64,000 nt of DNA from Clostridiales bacterium (lineage in GTDB: Bacteria > Bacillota > Clostridia > Peptostreptococcales > Anaerovoracaceae). The stretch's first letter is position 1, and every line of letters starts with the position of its first letter. The notes below the pieces were generated by a model. That model did no database searches. It had not been told where the DNA came from and saw nothing but the letters and a program-made list of their open reading frames with translations. This document shows, in pieces, positions 24,226-33,714 of the stretch. The stretch lies in NCBI GenBank assembly GCA_012513435.1, contig JAAZCE010000009.1, positions 16,556 through 80,555 on the forward strand, written 5' to 3'. Both the position numbers and the translations under genes were made by a program.

Positions 24226-25632
24226 ATGGAAAACAAGGGAATAACACAATTTTTAACTAAGCACGCCGGACTGGATCCGGTGTCTTTTCATATGCCGGGG
24301 CATAAGGGCTCAGGGATTTATGAAAAATACGGATACGGTCACTTCCTTGATAACATCATGGGTTGTGATATTACGGAGATACAAGGGGCCGACAATTTGT
24401 TTCAGACTGAGGGCATTATTAAGGAGACAGCTGAGAAGTACAAGGAGTTGTATGATTCAAATGAATCCTATCTTCTCATTAACGGTACAAGTGGCGGACT
24501 GATAGCCTCCATACTGGCAGCAGTGCCGGAGGGAGGGAAGCTTATCATGGCCCGCAACTGCCATAAATCCGTTTTTAATGCTTTGACTCTCGGACATATT
24601 GAGCCGGTATATGCTTATCCTGAAATCGTAGAGGAGTACGGGATTTCGGGAGTTGTAGAGTCAAAAGAAATAGAGCGTTTGATTGAGGCCAATCCCGACG
24701 CAGAGGCTGTTATCCTGCCAAGCCCTAATTACTACGGGATATGTAGCGATATTAAGGCTATTGCACAGGTGGTCCACCATGCGGGAAAGGTCCTTATCGT
24801 AGACCAGGCTCACGGAGCGCATTTGAAGTTCTTTGGCAAGATGCCACTTTCCGCAGAAGAGTGCGGAGCCGACATAGCAGTCAACAGCACTCACAAAACA
24901 TTGCTTTCATTTACACAGAGTGCAGTGCTCAACCTCAATTCAGACAGAGTGGATAAATATCTTCTGGAGGATAAGCTTCAGGCTATGGAAAGTACAAGCC
25001 CCTCATACATTCTTATGGCATCTTTGGACATTAACGCTGATATTCTGCTGAGCCACGGCAAGGAGCTCTTTGACAGATGGCAGGAAAACTTGAACATGTT
25101 TTATGCGGAAGCATCCCGGATAGAAGGGCTGACCTTAATGGAACTGCCCGGTCATATGGACAAGACTAAGATAAACATAGATATGAGTGCATATGGTCTC
25201 CGGGGGAGCCTGTTGGAAGAGCTGCTCCTGAGAGAAAACATATTTTCAGAGCTTGTTACGGGTAATATTCTGATGTGTATGACAGGCATAGGCAATACAG
25301 ACGAAGATTTTCGCCGTTTGCTGAGTGCCTTGAAGAGCATAGCAGAGCAAAGACAGCTAACAGGGATTGCGGCTGAGGCATCCCATGGGGCTCATCTGTG
25401 GAGCAAAAGGCGCCCTTTGAAAAAGGCCCCTAAGATTAAGAAACTGGTTAGTCTTGAAGATTGTGCAGGGAAAATATGCGCAGCATCTATTATTCCATAT
25501 CCGCCGGGGATACCTTTCATATGTCCCGGTGAAGAAATAGGTGAAGAAGAGATTCAATATATCAAAGAGCTTCGCTTGCGGGGAGAGAAGGTCATAGGAG
25601 TAAGCGAGGATGGCATGATCAGCGTAGGGTAG
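24226..25632 (+). CDS. Orn/Lys/Arg decarboxylase family PLP enzyme
   Basis: The 468-residue protein belongs to the fold-type I amino acid decarboxylases of the short Firmicutes (YaaO/SpeA-like) type. Visible are FHMPGHKGSG near the N-terminus, the substrate-proximal DQAHGAHLKF (Asp binds the PLP ring nitrogen) and NSTHKTLLSFTQ with the PLP Lys. The C-terminal ASIIPYPPGIPFICPGE is also characteristic. Family members make agmatine, cadaverine or putrescine; which one cannot be decided here. It follows DUF554 by four bases and converges with dinB. Confidence 0.87.
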   Translation: MENKGITQFLTKHAGLDPVSFHMPGHKGSGIYEKYGYGHFLDNIMGCDITEIQGADNLFQTEGIIKETAEKYKELYDSNESYLLINGTSGGLIASILAAVPEGGKLIMARNCHKSVFNALTLGHIEPVYAYPEIVEEYGISGVVESKEIERLIEANPDAEAVILPSPNYYGICSDIKAIAQVVHHAGKVLIVDQAHGAHLKFFGKMPLSAEECGADIAVNSTHKTLLSFTQSAVLNLNSDRVDKYLLEDKLQAMESTSPSYILMASLDINADILLSHGKELFDRWQENLNMFYAEASRIEGLTLMELPGHMDKTKINIDMSAYGLRGSLLEELLLRENIFSELVTGNILMCMTGIGNTDEDFRRLLSALKSIAEQRQLTGIAAEASHGAHLWSKRRPLKKAPKIKKLVSLEDCAGKICAASIIPYPPGIPFICPGEEIGEEEIQYIKELRLRGEKVIGVSEDGMISVG

Positions 25633-25633
25633 A

Positions 25634-26836
25634 TTAGGAATCCAGTCCTATATCGTTGCCTATTACGCTGCCGAAGCCTATTGCTCCCGCCCCGAATTTT
25701 TGCCGGATATCGTCCATAGCTCGTTCTATTTTTTCACCCTTTTCGGTCATAACGTTTTCCTCGGAAAAGAGAGAAAGCTGCTGTGCCTGATTCTCATCGC
25801 AGAGGTTGATGGCTGTTACAGTCAACATTCTTATAGGATTTCTCATATTCCATGACCTGGTAATAAGTTCTACAGCCGTATCAGAAATAATCTCTGTTAG
25901 ATTGGTAGGGTTGTCAAGCTGCTGCTGTCTGGAAATGACCTTGAATCCGGGATCCTTGATGTCCACTTTCACACCGAAGGCTTTCATCTGGTGCTGCCGA
26001 AGCCGAGATGCCACCGTATCCGAAAGGCCGGTAATGGCAGTCTTGATGTCGCCAAGTCCGTGAAGGTCTCTCTTGAAGGTGATTCCATTGCCTACAGATT
26101 TTATTTTCTCAAGGTGGTCAAAGCGAAGAACGGGAGTAATATCCAGCCCCTTGGCATAGTCGTGAATTACTGCTCCTTGTTTCCCAAGAAGACTGGAAAT
26201 CGTAGCCTTATCGGACAGAGCAAGTTCACCGATGGTCTTTATACCGCACTGACGAAGCTTGTGTGCAGTTACCTTGCCTACGAAAAACAAGGAACGGATA
26301 TCCATAGGCCATAACAGCTCCTTGTAATTGTCTCTGTTTATGAGGGTAGTAGCATCAGGTTTTTTGTAGTCGCTTCCCATCTTGGCGAAAATCTTGTTAA
26401 AGGAAACTCCCGCGGAAAGGGTAAGGTCAAGCTCCTTTTTGACAGTAGCTCGTATAGTATCAGCAATTTCTTTTCCAGTGCCAAAGAGCTTGCGGCTGGC
26501 TGTTACGTCGAGCCAGGATTCGTCCACGCTAAAAGGCTCCACCATATCTGTAAAGCGAAGATATATTTCATTGATAAGCTTACTGTAATGCTTGTATTTT
26601 TCGTGATGTGGAGGGACAACCTGAAGATCAGGACATTTGTTTTTTGCCTGCCACAGAGTTTCGGCTGTAACTATGCCGTAGCCTTTGGCAATTTCGTTTT
26701 TTGCCAATATAATGCCGTGACGATTTTTCGGGTCGCCGCATACTGCCATAGGAACATCCTTCAAATCGGGACGGTCCAGTAATTCCACGGATGCAAAGAA
26801 TCCGTTCATGTCACAATGGAGTATTGTTCTGTCCAC
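25634..26836 (-). CDS. dinB: DNA polymerase IV (Y-family)
   Basis: I take the GTG at 26836, seven bases after GGAGG, giving 400 residues. The palm motif near the start is LHCDMNGFFASVELL, where most relatives have DMDAFF. SVDESWLDV holds the second catalytic acidic pair, and a little-finger domain follows. It performs error-prone bypass of lesions. The C-terminal sequence AQQLSLFSEE resembles a beta-clamp-binding QLSLF motif. Single-gene unit on the minus strand. Confidence 0.9.
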   Translation of the reverse strand: MDRTILHCDMNGFFASVELLDRPDLKDVPMAVCGDPKNRHGIILAKNEIAKGYGIVTAETLWQAKNKCPDLQVVPPHHEKYKHYSKLINEIYLRFTDMVEPFSVDESWLDVTASRKLFGTGKEIADTIRATVKKELDLTLSAGVSFNKIFAKMGSDYKKPDATTLINRDNYKELLWPMDIRSLFFVGKVTAHKLRQCGIKTIGELALSDKATISSLLGKQGAVIHDYAKGLDITPVLRFDHLEKIKSVGNGITFKRDLHGLGDIKTAITGLSDTVASRLRQHQMKAFGVKVDIKDPGFKVISRQQQLDNPTNLTEIISDTAVELITRSWNMRNPIRMLTVTAINLCDENQAQQLSLFSEENVMTEKGEKIERAMDDIRQKFGAGAIGFGSVIGNDIGLDS

Positions 26837-26914
26837 CGATACACCTCCTTCTACACACATTATACACTAAGCCAAAAAAAACACAAAATCTCCTTTTTAA
26901 AAAGGGCGGTTTTA

Positions 26915-26923
26915 TGGTATAAT
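26915..26923 (+). promoter_or_regulatory. Extended -10 promoter (TGGTATAAT)
   Basis: TGGTATAAT is a perfect extended -10 element, 39 bases before the ATG of the 49-residue membrane protein gene. The -35 region (TTTTAA) is poor, as extended -10 promoters tolerate. Confidence 0.6.
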
Positions 26924-26962
26924 TGTCCGTGTTTTAGAAGAACAACTTGAAAAGAGGATTTT

Positions 26963-27112
26963 ATGTTAGGGAAAATCAACAATAATTTAAGAATCATAGC
27001 AATAACGGTAGTGGCTGTTCTGGCACTGCTAAAGATAACTGAAAGTGAAAAGAAGGAAAAGCGCAGTTCAAAAAGCGGCTTTCAGACAGAAGAATTCGAC
27101 GATATTTGGTAA
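26963..27112 (+). CDS. 49-residue single-pass membrane protein
   Basis: A short ORF with AAAGAGG before its ATG and a promoter just upstream encodes one membrane helix (about 9-24, LRIIAITVVAVLALLKI) followed by a charged, mostly basic then acidic cytoplasmic tail ending in EEFDDIW. Codon use matches the neighbours. It precedes the DUF308 gene by 12 bases, so both membrane proteins are probably co-expressed. Family not recognised. Confidence 0.6.
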   Translation: MLGKINNNLRIIAITVVAVLALLKITESEKKEKRSSKSGFQTEEFDDIW

Positions 27113-27124
27113 AGGAGTCGACAG

Positions 27125-27802
27125 ATGAGAATTTTAACCATAATAAGCGGCATAATGATGCTCTTAACGGGGGCGTTCTGTTTTATCAATCCGGGACAGA
27201 CTTTTTTGTCGCTGGCATTTATTATAGGAATAGTACTGGTATTTAACGGAATAGTTCACACCGGGGCATATCTGGTAGGGCGAGGATTTCATAACAGAGG
27301 CGACAATAACGGTTGGATATTGACGGATGCTTTGATTACGTTGCTTTTGGGTATATTGGTTTTATGCAACCAGCTTGTGGCAGAGGCGGCGGTTCATGCT
27401 GTATTTGGCATGTGGGTGCTGGTGTCGGGAATACTGAGAATTGAATCGGCAACTCATATCAACAGAGAGAAAAAGAGAACGAATTTCCGTATAGTGCTGA
27501 TTACCGGAATAATGACCATAGTGGTTGGGGTCTTCGGGTTTGTAGACCCTCTCGTAGGAATGGTAAGCACCGTTATATTGGTGGGAATGTTCATGTTCAT
27601 GCAGGGCATCAATATTATGGAACTGGGGATAAATATGCCTCACGAAAAGAAGTCCTACATAAGACTGTACAAGAGGAAGAGAGAACCTGTGAAAATTACA
27701 GAAGATGAAGAAACTCCCGAAAAGGTCGCAGAGCGACTTCGTGCCAAGGAAGAAGCGGAGGCAACCGCTCTTGCAGGAGTGAAGATAAATGAAACATTAT
27801 GA
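27125..27802 (+). CDS. DUF308/HdeD-like membrane protein
   Basis: The 225-residue protein has six membrane helices arranged as repeated pairs, with the DUF308 pattern MLLTGAFCFINPGQTFLSLAFIIGIVLVFNGI, VLCNQ and GFVDPLVGM. HdeD of E. coli helps acid resistance, but Firmicutes members are uncharacterised. A charged C-terminal tail of about 55 residues (KRKREPVKITEDEETPEKVAERLRAKEEAEA) looks coiled. AAAGGAG precedes the ATG. The end overlaps the next gene by 14 bases. Confidence 0.82.
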   Translation: MRILTIISGIMMLLTGAFCFINPGQTFLSLAFIIGIVLVFNGIVHTGAYLVGRGFHNRGDNNGWILTDALITLLLGILVLCNQLVAEAAVHAVFGMWVLVSGILRIESATHINREKKRTNFRIVLITGIMTIVVGVFGFVDPLVGMVSTVILVGMFMFMQGINIMELGINMPHEKKSYIRLYKRKREPVKITEDEETPEKVAERLRAKEEAEATALAGVKINETL

Positions 27803-28862
27803 TGTTTGCATAATCGGTGGAGGCGCATCGGGACTTGCGGCGGCAAATAGGTTGAGCAAGGATTTGAAGGTGTGTCTTCTTGAAAAAAATAAAATTCTGG
27901 GACGAAAGATTATGGCTACAGGCGGCGGCAGGTGCAATATCACCAACCGTGATTGTCGGCATAAGCAGGTAGTCCTGGATTTTTTTAATGGGCTGGGAAT
28001 GGAACTTTACTGTGATGAAGAAGGTAGGTATTTTCCTTATTCAAACAAAGCCTCCGATGTTGTGACAATGCTTACAAAAGGGATTAAGGACAGAACTGTT
28101 CTTACAGGCGTTGCCGTGGACAAGGTCAGTTTTGATGAGGGTGGCTTTACGGTTTACTCGGCCAAGGGAAATATAAGAACAAGGGCTTTGGTTTTGGCTG
28201 CAGGCGGAAAGGCCGCGCCTGAAATGGGCACTGTGGGAGACGGCTATGGCTTTGCAAAGGCTCTGGGACACAGCATAACAAGGGTATATCCCATGCTTAC
28301 GCCCATAGAGTGCGGAGATTTTCAGGACATCAAAGGAATCAGAGCAAGAGGCCGGGTCAGTCTGTATAAGAATAGCCAGATGATAGCTCAGGAACTGGGA
28401 GAGATACAATTTACTAAGGACGGCATATCGGGGATATGCGTCTTTAACATTACGCCCTATATCAAAGCAGATAACAGTGAGACCCTTAGAGAGGCTCTGG
28501 AGAAGTTCAGTATTGTTTTGGATCTTGCCCCCAATTTTACAGAGGAAGACATAGAGAAAAGAGATAGCTCCTTTGGCATCCTTTCAGAAAAATTGGCTGC
28601 AGCAGTAGATGTGAGGCGTTTGAAATGCTGGAAGCTGCCGATACTTGGCGTGAAGGGCTGGAAGGATGCTCAATGCACTGGCGGAGGCGTACCTCTCGGT
28701 GAAATAAATATGGAAACCATGGAGTCCCGCATTGTGAAAAATCTTTACGTCGCAGGAGAAATGACAGATTATCAGGGACCTTGCGGAGGATATAACCTGC
28801 AAAATGCCTGGGAAACGGGGATTAAGGCGGCTACCGCCATAAACGAGAAAAATGAGATATAG
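27789..28862 (+). CDS. BaiN/YhiN-type (HI0933-like) flavoprotein
   Basis: The 357-residue FAD protein has the dinucleotide motif CIIGGGASGLAAANRLS at the N-terminus, then KIMATGGGRCNITN, a family hallmark, and a C-terminal GECGGYNLQNAWETG-like segment (here GPCGGYNLQNAWETG). Relatives are annotated as aminoacetone oxidase or BaiN (bile acid reductase in C. scindens), but most have no proven substrate. It is somewhat shorter than the usual 400 residues. It overlaps the next flavoprotein gene by 11 bases. Confidence 0.86.
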   Translation: MKHYDVCIIGGGASGLAAANRLSKDLKVCLLEKNKILGRKIMATGGGRCNITNRDCRHKQVVLDFFNGLGMELYCDEEGRYFPYSNKASDVVTMLTKGIKDRTVLTGVAVDKVSFDEGGFTVYSAKGNIRTRALVLAAGGKAAPEMGTVGDGYGFAKALGHSITRVYPMLTPIECGDFQDIKGIRARGRVSLYKNSQMIAQELGEIQFTKDGISGICVFNITPYIKADNSETLREALEKFSIVLDLAPNFTEEDIEKRDSSFGILSEKLAAAVDVRRLKCWKLPILGVKGWKDAQCTGGGVPLGEINMETMESRIVKNLYVAGEMTDYQGPCGGYNLQNAWETGIKAATAINEKNEI

Positions 28863-30348
28863 AATACACGAGATAAAACTGAATATGAACCAATCAAAGG
28901 ACACCATAGAGGAAGAAATATTAAAGCGGCTCGACAGGAGTGATCTGAAAATACACGACATCAAGATAGTGAAAGAATCCATAGATGCAAGAAGAAGGCC
29001 TGATATCAAGCTGGTGTATTCTGTGGATTTTTCCTGTGATGAAGAGCTTCCTCTCAATGAGGTAAAGAATACTCATTATGAATTCCCAAAGGTAAAAGGG
29101 AAGACTAAAAGCCCTGTTATTGCAGGCTTCGGCCCCTGTGGTATCTTCGCAGCGCTGGCCCTTGCAGAGGCAGGCCTGACCCCCATAGTAATAGAACGAG
29201 GTGCTCCTATAGAGGAACGGGTAGCAGATGTAGAAGAATTTTGGAACTCCGGCATTTTGAATCCTGAATCAAACGTACAGTTCGGAGAAGGAGGTGCGGG
29301 AACTTTTTCCGACGGAAAGCTTACCACAGGAATAAAGGATATACGCATAAGAAAGGTGCTACAGGAATTCGTGGAAGCCGGTGCCGATGAGGCCATTCTC
29401 TACAAGCAGAAGCCTCATATAGGAACAGATTGCCTGAGAAACGTGGTAAGAAATCTTAGGAAGAAAATAGAGTCTCTAGGTGGTCAGGTGAGATTTCATA
29501 TGAAGCTGGAGTCTCTGGATATAGATGAGAACAGACAGCTGCGTGGAATAAATACTAGCGGCGGCTATGTGGAAGCAGATTCTCTGATACTGGCAGTGGG
29601 CCACAGCGCAAGAGATACATTTGAGATGCTTTATGACAGCCTGCTTCCTATGGAGCAGAAGCCGTTTTCCATAGGGGTGAGGATAGAGCACAGGCAGGAA
29701 ATGATAGACAAGGTTCAGTATGGGAACCCGGAATTTGCAAAGGTTTTGGGCCCGTCGGACTACAAGCTGAACTACAAATGCAAAAATGGCAGGGGTGTCT
29801 ATACCTTTTGCATGTGTCCGGGAGGTCAGGTCATAGATGCATCCTCTGAGAAGAACACTGCCGTTACCAACGGAATGAGCCTGAGCAGGAGAGACAGCCA
29901 GTACGCCAACAGCGGACTTCTTGTAGACGTAAGGTGTGAGGATTTTCAATCGGAGCATCCCCTTGCGGGAGTTGAGTTTCAGAGAAAATATGAACGCCTT
30001 GCCTTTGAACAAGGAGGCGGAAGAATACCGAAGACAAGCTATGGGAACTTTAAAATAAAGAAGGACGATGCTGTCAGAAAAAGCCTTCCTGATTTTGCGT
30101 CGGAGTCCATTATAGAGGCCATGCCTTATTTAGCCAGAAAGCTGAGAGGCTTTGACGGAGATGAAGCTATGCTAAGCGCCGTGGAGAGCAGAAGCTCGTC
30201 GCCTGTAAGGATAAGGAGAGACGAGAACCACGAAAGCGCTATTAAAGGCGTATATCCTGCAGGAGAAGGTGCAGGCTATGCGGGAGGCATAATGTCTGCT
30301 GCTGTAGACGGAATAAAAACAGCGGAGAAAGCTGTGATAATACTTTAA
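28852..30348 (+). CDS. FAD-dependent dehydrogenase, COG2509 type
   Basis: The 498-residue protein starts with a small N-terminal domain (1-85) and then shows the FAD motif AGFGPCGIFAALALAEAGLTPIVIERG. SNVQFGEGGAGTFSDGKLTTG follows, and the C-terminus has GVYPAGEGAGYAGGIMSAAVDGIKTAE. This architecture is conserved across Clostridia with unknown substrate. It forms an apparent operon with the BaiN-like gene, and yqfC begins 19 bases after its stop. Confidence 0.85.
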   Translation: MRYRIHEIKLNMNQSKDTIEEEILKRLDRSDLKIHDIKIVKESIDARRRPDIKLVYSVDFSCDEELPLNEVKNTHYEFPKVKGKTKSPVIAGFGPCGIFAALALAEAGLTPIVIERGAPIEERVADVEEFWNSGILNPESNVQFGEGGAGTFSDGKLTTGIKDIRIRKVLQEFVEAGADEAILYKQKPHIGTDCLRNVVRNLRKKIESLGGQVRFHMKLESLDIDENRQLRGINTSGGYVEADSLILAVGHSARDTFEMLYDSLLPMEQKPFSIGVRIEHRQEMIDKVQYGNPEFAKVLGPSDYKLNYKCKNGRGVYTFCMCPGGQVIDASSEKNTAVTNGMSLSRRDSQYANSGLLVDVRCEDFQSEHPLAGVEFQRKYERLAFEQGGGRIPKTSYGNFKIKKDDAVRKSLPDFASESIIEAMPYLARKLRGFDGDEAMLSAVESRSSSPVRIRRDENHESAIKGVYPAGEGAGYAGGIMSAAVDGIKTAEKAVIIL

Positions 30349-30367
30349 AAATCGAATATACTTTACC

Positions 30368-30640
30368 ATGTTGATAAAGGAAGATTTGTTATTTGACTTT
30401 GCCGTCAATATGCCCAGAATACTTGTAAGCGGGCATACCACTGTTCTCGATAATGTAAAGCGAGTGATGCTCTTGACAGATACGGAGATAATAGTTTTCA
30501 ACGGGAAGCGTTTCACTTCTGTCAAAGGTCGCGATTTTGTGGTGGAGAGGCTGATGGACGAAAGGATGCTGATAGCAGGTGAGGTGGAAGAAGTTCGGTT
30601 TTTTGCGGCACTACAAAAGGATAAAGCTGGAGGGGAATGA
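30368..30640 (+). CDS. yqfC: Sporulation protein YqfC (YabP/YqfC family)
   Basis: The 90-residue protein matches the YabP/YqfC fold: MPRILVSGHTTVLDNVKRVMLLTDTEIIVFNG. In Bacillus, yqfC and yqfD are mother-cell sporulation genes under sigma-E, and this is the first gene of the yqfC-yqfD-phoH-ybeY-cdd-era-recO run. The ATG at 30368 has no clear ribosome binding site. A TTG at 30386 preceded by AAAGGAAG is an alternative start, but would shorten a family already near minimum length. A sigma-E-like -10 (AATATACT, 30355-30362) is possible but weak evidence. Confidence 0.82.
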   Translation: MLIKEDLLFDFAVNMPRILVSGHTTVLDNVKRVMLLTDTEIIVFNGKRFTSVKGRDFVVERLMDERMLIAGEVEEVRFFAALQKDKAGGE

Positions 30641-31784
30641 CCTGACAGGACTGGTGAACCGATGCATAAGAAAAGGAATCACCCTCAGGAGCCTCAAATG
30701 GCATGATCCTCTTGAATCTACGTTTGAATTCAAGGGTGATGACAGTGAGAAAATAAAGAAGATAGCGGGACATTCGTACAAGATAACGGTATTGCGGGAA
30801 GGCGGCTTCGTACCGGCCTTTAGAACCATGAAAACCAACATTGCGGCAATAATAGGCGCCTTTTTAGTGGGTGCCTTGATTTTTTATCAGGGCTTGTTTG
30901 TGGCGGAGATACGCGTCAGCGGGTACGAGAATATAAGCGAGACGGAAATAAGACAGACCTTAAAATCCGTAGGGCTTTATGAGGGAGCCAGAAAACAGGG
31001 GACCTACGAGGATGTGAAGAAGGCCCTCTTTGCCAACTACGAAAACATAACGTGGGCAAGCATATATGAAAAGGGACGGCTGGTGGAGGTTGATATAGCT
31101 CAGGCTAAAAGAGTGTATCAGGGAGAGAAAAATAAAGAAACTCCCGCCCACATAGTTGCCACAAAATCGGGGATGATAGAACAAATTCTGCCTCTTAAGG
31201 GCAGTGCAGTCGTTCAAAAAGGAGATTACGTTAAGGAAGGGGATATACTCATAAGCGGCAAATACGAATATCAAAGCTCCGATTACAGCAAAGGCGATAA
31301 AATATTCAAGCTATATAGTCATGCCGAGGGCAGGGTGCTTGCCAGAGTGCCCGAAAGTCAGACATATTATTTTGAAAAAAACGTAAGAAATTTGGAGCCT
31401 ACGGGAAAGATGCTGCCGGGAATATATGTGAAAATTGGAGATTTTGAACTGGACACCACTGATGGCCACAGGAGCTTCGAGACCTCACAAAAGACTTTTT
31501 ACAAGGCTTTTAGCTTTGTTAGGCCAATTCCTTTGCAGCTTTATTTCACTAGGGTAAGGGAAGTCAAGGCGGTAGAGAGACCTCAGAAGACAGAGGAAAT
31601 GCAGACTGTGGCAGAGGCTGCCCTGCGACAGTATGAGAGGGAAAATCTAGGCAAAAATGAAATGATACTGGACAGCTCTTTTTCCTTTCACGAGGAGGCC
31701 AATACCATAAGAGTCAGTGCAATGCTTGAGCTTCTTGAAGAAATCGGAGAGGAAAAGCACATTAATCAGAAGAATAAACGGTAA
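30579..31784 (+). CDS. yqfD: Sporulation protein YqfD
   Basis: The 401-residue protein has an N-terminal soluble domain (LEGNDLTGLVNRCIRKGITLRSLKW), one membrane helix at about 86-108, and a large extracytoplasmic part beginning VAEIRVSGYENISETEIRQTLKSVGLYEGARK. I keep the GTG at 30579 because it puts the LEG motif at the same distance from the start as in B. subtilis YqfD; it overlaps yqfC by 62 bases. It is required for efficient sporulation in Bacillus, with molecular role unclear. Confidence 0.86.
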   Translation: MRWKKFGFLRHYKRIKLEGNDLTGLVNRCIRKGITLRSLKWHDPLESTFEFKGDDSEKIKKIAGHSYKITVLREGGFVPAFRTMKTNIAAIIGAFLVGALIFYQGLFVAEIRVSGYENISETEIRQTLKSVGLYEGARKQGTYEDVKKALFANYENITWASIYEKGRLVEVDIAQAKRVYQGEKNKETPAHIVATKSGMIEQILPLKGSAVVQKGDYVKEGDILISGKYEYQSSDYSKGDKIFKLYSHAEGRVLARVPESQTYYFEKNVRNLEPTGKMLPGIYVKIGDFELDTTDGHRSFETSQKTFYKAFSFVRPIPLQLYFTRVREVKAVERPQKTEEMQTVAEAALRQYERENLGKNEMILDSSFSFHEEANTIRVSAMLELLEEIGEEKHINQKNKR

Positions 31785-31812
31785 ATCTTAAACCGTAAAG
31801 CGTAAAATAGGT

Positions 31813-31841
31813 TTGAATTTTTTGCCTGTAGAAAATATAAT
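31813..31841 (+). promoter_or_regulatory. Sigma-A promoter of phoH
   Basis: TTGAAT (31813-31818) and TATAAT (31836-31841) are 17 bases apart, 42 bases before the phoH ATG. This separates vegetative expression of the phoH-era genes from the upstream sporulation pair. Confidence 0.7.
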
Positions 31842-31883
31842 AAGAAGAGATAAAATAATTTCAGTCGGAGGAATCAAAAAAAT

Positions 31884-32858
31884 ATGATGGTAAAACTGCC
31901 GCTCCACCAAGACGTGGACAGGGGAGAACTTTTTGGCGGGCTCGACAAGAACTTAAGTATAATAGAGAGAAATCTTCAGGTAGACATTATACAGAGAGAT
32001 AATGAGCTTATACTAAAGGGAGAGCGGGCTGAGGAAGCCAGAGGCATACTTGGAGAAATGATTAGTGTTTTAGAAAAAGGAGAGAAATTGGACCAGCAGA
32101 AGATAAATTATATCGCCGAATTAAAGGATGAGGGCATATCCTACGACAAGGAAAATGTCAGCAAGGACATAATATGCTTTACTCATGACGGCAAGCCTTT
32201 GAAGGCCAAGACAATAGGACAGAAGGGATACGTGGAGACTATAAGGCGAAGGGACATTGTATTCGGCATAGGCCCGGCGGGGACGGGGAAGACATATCTG
32301 GCCGTTGCAATGGCCATCAACGCATTAAAGAGCAGACAGGTGCAGAAGATAATTTTGGCAAGGCCTGCCGTTGAAGCGGGAGAGAGACTGGGCTTCCTTC
32401 CGGGAGATTTGCAGGAAAAAGTTGACCCGTACCTGAGACCTTTATATGACGCCCTTTACGATATGCTGGGCAGAGAAAATGCTATGAAATACAAGGAAAA
32501 GGAAATAATAGAGGTTGTGCCTCTGGCATATATGAGAGGGAGGACTCTTGATAATTCCTTTATAATCCTTGACGAAGCTCAGAACACTACACCAGAGCAG
32601 ATGAAAATGTTTCTCACGAGAATGGGCTTTGGATCTAAGGTGGTGGTGACGGGAGATATTACACAGATTGACCTGCCCAGGGGAAAGCGCTCAGGGCTTG
32701 TTGAGGTGCAGAGGGTCCTAAGCGGTATAGAGGAAATAGGCTTTTGCTACATGAAGGATATAGATGTGGTGCGGCATCAGCTTGTAAAAAAGGTAATTAA
32801 CGCGTATGATAAGTATTATGATAACAATCCTTTAAAGGATGAAGAACAGGAGCTTTGA
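31884..32858 (+). CDS. phoH: PhoH-family ATPase
   Basis: The 324-residue protein has Walker A GPAGTGKTYLAVA (about 131), Walker B SFIILDEAQNTTPEQ and the arginine-containing VTGDITQIDLPRGKRSGL. PhoH is a P-loop ATPase related to helicase cores and is functionally linked to YbeY and RNA metabolism; the neighbouring ybeY gene supports this. GGAGG precedes the ATG. The stop overlaps the ybeY ATG by one base (TGATG). Confidence 0.92.
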   Translation: MMVKLPLHQDVDRGELFGGLDKNLSIIERNLQVDIIQRDNELILKGERAEEARGILGEMISVLEKGEKLDQQKINYIAELKDEGISYDKENVSKDIICFTHDGKPLKAKTIGQKGYVETIRRRDIVFGIGPAGTGKTYLAVAMAINALKSRQVQKIILARPAVEAGERLGFLPGDLQEKVDPYLRPLYDALYDMLGRENAMKYKEKEIIEVVPLAYMRGRTLDNSFIILDEAQNTTPEQMKMFLTRMGFGSKVVVTGDITQIDLPRGKRSGLVEVQRVLSGIEEIGFCYMKDIDVVRHQLVKKVINAYDKYYDNNPLKDEEQEL

Positions 32859-33334
32859 TGAGAATACTGTTTAACCAAGAATACGCTCCCGCAGTGGAGC
32901 TGATAGATGTTTTTGAAAAAGCGGCGGCAGCGTGTATAGAGGCCGAAAGCATAAGCTCCGACAATGTGGAGATAAGCCTGAGCTTCGTGTCAAAGGAAGA
33001 GATAAGAGAACTGAATAGAGTTTACAGGAAGGTGGACAAGGTTACGGATGTGCTGTCTTTTCCCCTTATAGAGGATCTTGAGGAGTTGGAAGAATGGAAC
33101 GAAGAGGATGACGGGGAAGAGATATTGCTTGGAGATGTAGTGATATGCCCTGAGAAAGCAATAGAGCAGGCCAAGGAATACAGACATACAAAGGAAAGAG
33201 AGCTGGTATACCTATTTGTCCACAGCGTACTCCACCTTCTTGGTTATGACCATATGGAGGAAGATGTTAAGACAGAGATGAGAAAAAGAGAAGAGGAAAT
33301 AATGTCGTTTTTGGAGCTGGAAAGGAAAGAGTAA
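32858..33334 (+). CDS. ybeY: Endoribonuclease YbeY
   Basis: I start at the ATG 32858 that overlaps the phoH stop, giving 158 residues. The zinc-binding motif HSVLHLLGYDH near the C-terminus and NRVYRKVDKVTDVLSFP are diagnostic. YbeY matures 16S rRNA 3' ends and takes part in ribosome quality control. An acidic stretch (EDLEELEEWNEEDDGEE) is somewhat longer than in E. coli. It is translationally coupled to phoH. Confidence 0.94.
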   Translation: MRILFNQEYAPAVELIDVFEKAAAACIEAESISSDNVEISLSFVSKEEIRELNRVYRKVDKVTDVLSFPLIEDLEELEEWNEEDDGEEILLGDVVICPEKAIEQAKEYRHTKERELVYLFVHSVLHLLGYDHMEEDVKTEMRKREEEIMSFLELERKE

Positions 33335-33336
33335 CA

Positions 33337-33714
33337 ATGGATTACAGAGAACTATATGATATGGCCAAAAAGGCCAGCAGCAACGCTTACGCACCTTATT
33401 CCAAGTTCAAGGTGGGGGCTGCGCTTATGGCGAGAAACGGCAAGATATACACAGGAGTAAACGTGGAGAATTCTTCTTTTGGTGCCACCATATGCGCCGA
33501 GAGAACGGCGTTTGTCAAGGCAATCTCCGAAGGCGAGAGAGAATTTGAGGCTTTGGCTGTTTACGGCTCCGGTGGAGAGGCTTTGCCATGCGGCATATGC
33601 AGACAGTTCATGTATGAGTTTGCCCCAGACATAATGGTTATTACAGGAGAAGATGAACAGCATTTGAATGTGAGAGCATTGAACAAGTTGCTGCCGGAGG
33701 GCTTTAGTTTATGA
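33337..33714 (+). CDS. cdd: Cytidine deaminase
   Basis: The 125-residue zinc enzyme has the motifs TICAERTAF (Cys ligand and catalytic Glu) and PCGICRQ (two Cys ligands), with FKVGAALMARNGKIYTGVNVENSSFG for substrate binding. It converts cytidine and deoxycytidine to uridine forms in pyrimidine salvage. It starts two bases after ybeY. The dgkA gene that usually stands between ybeY and cdd in Bacillus is absent. Confidence 0.95.
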   Translation: MDYRELYDMAKKASSNAYAPYSKFKVGAALMARNGKIYTGVNVENSSFGATICAERTAFVKAISEGEREFEALAVYGSGGEALPCGICRQFMYEFAPDIMVITGEDEQHLNVRALNKLLPEGFSL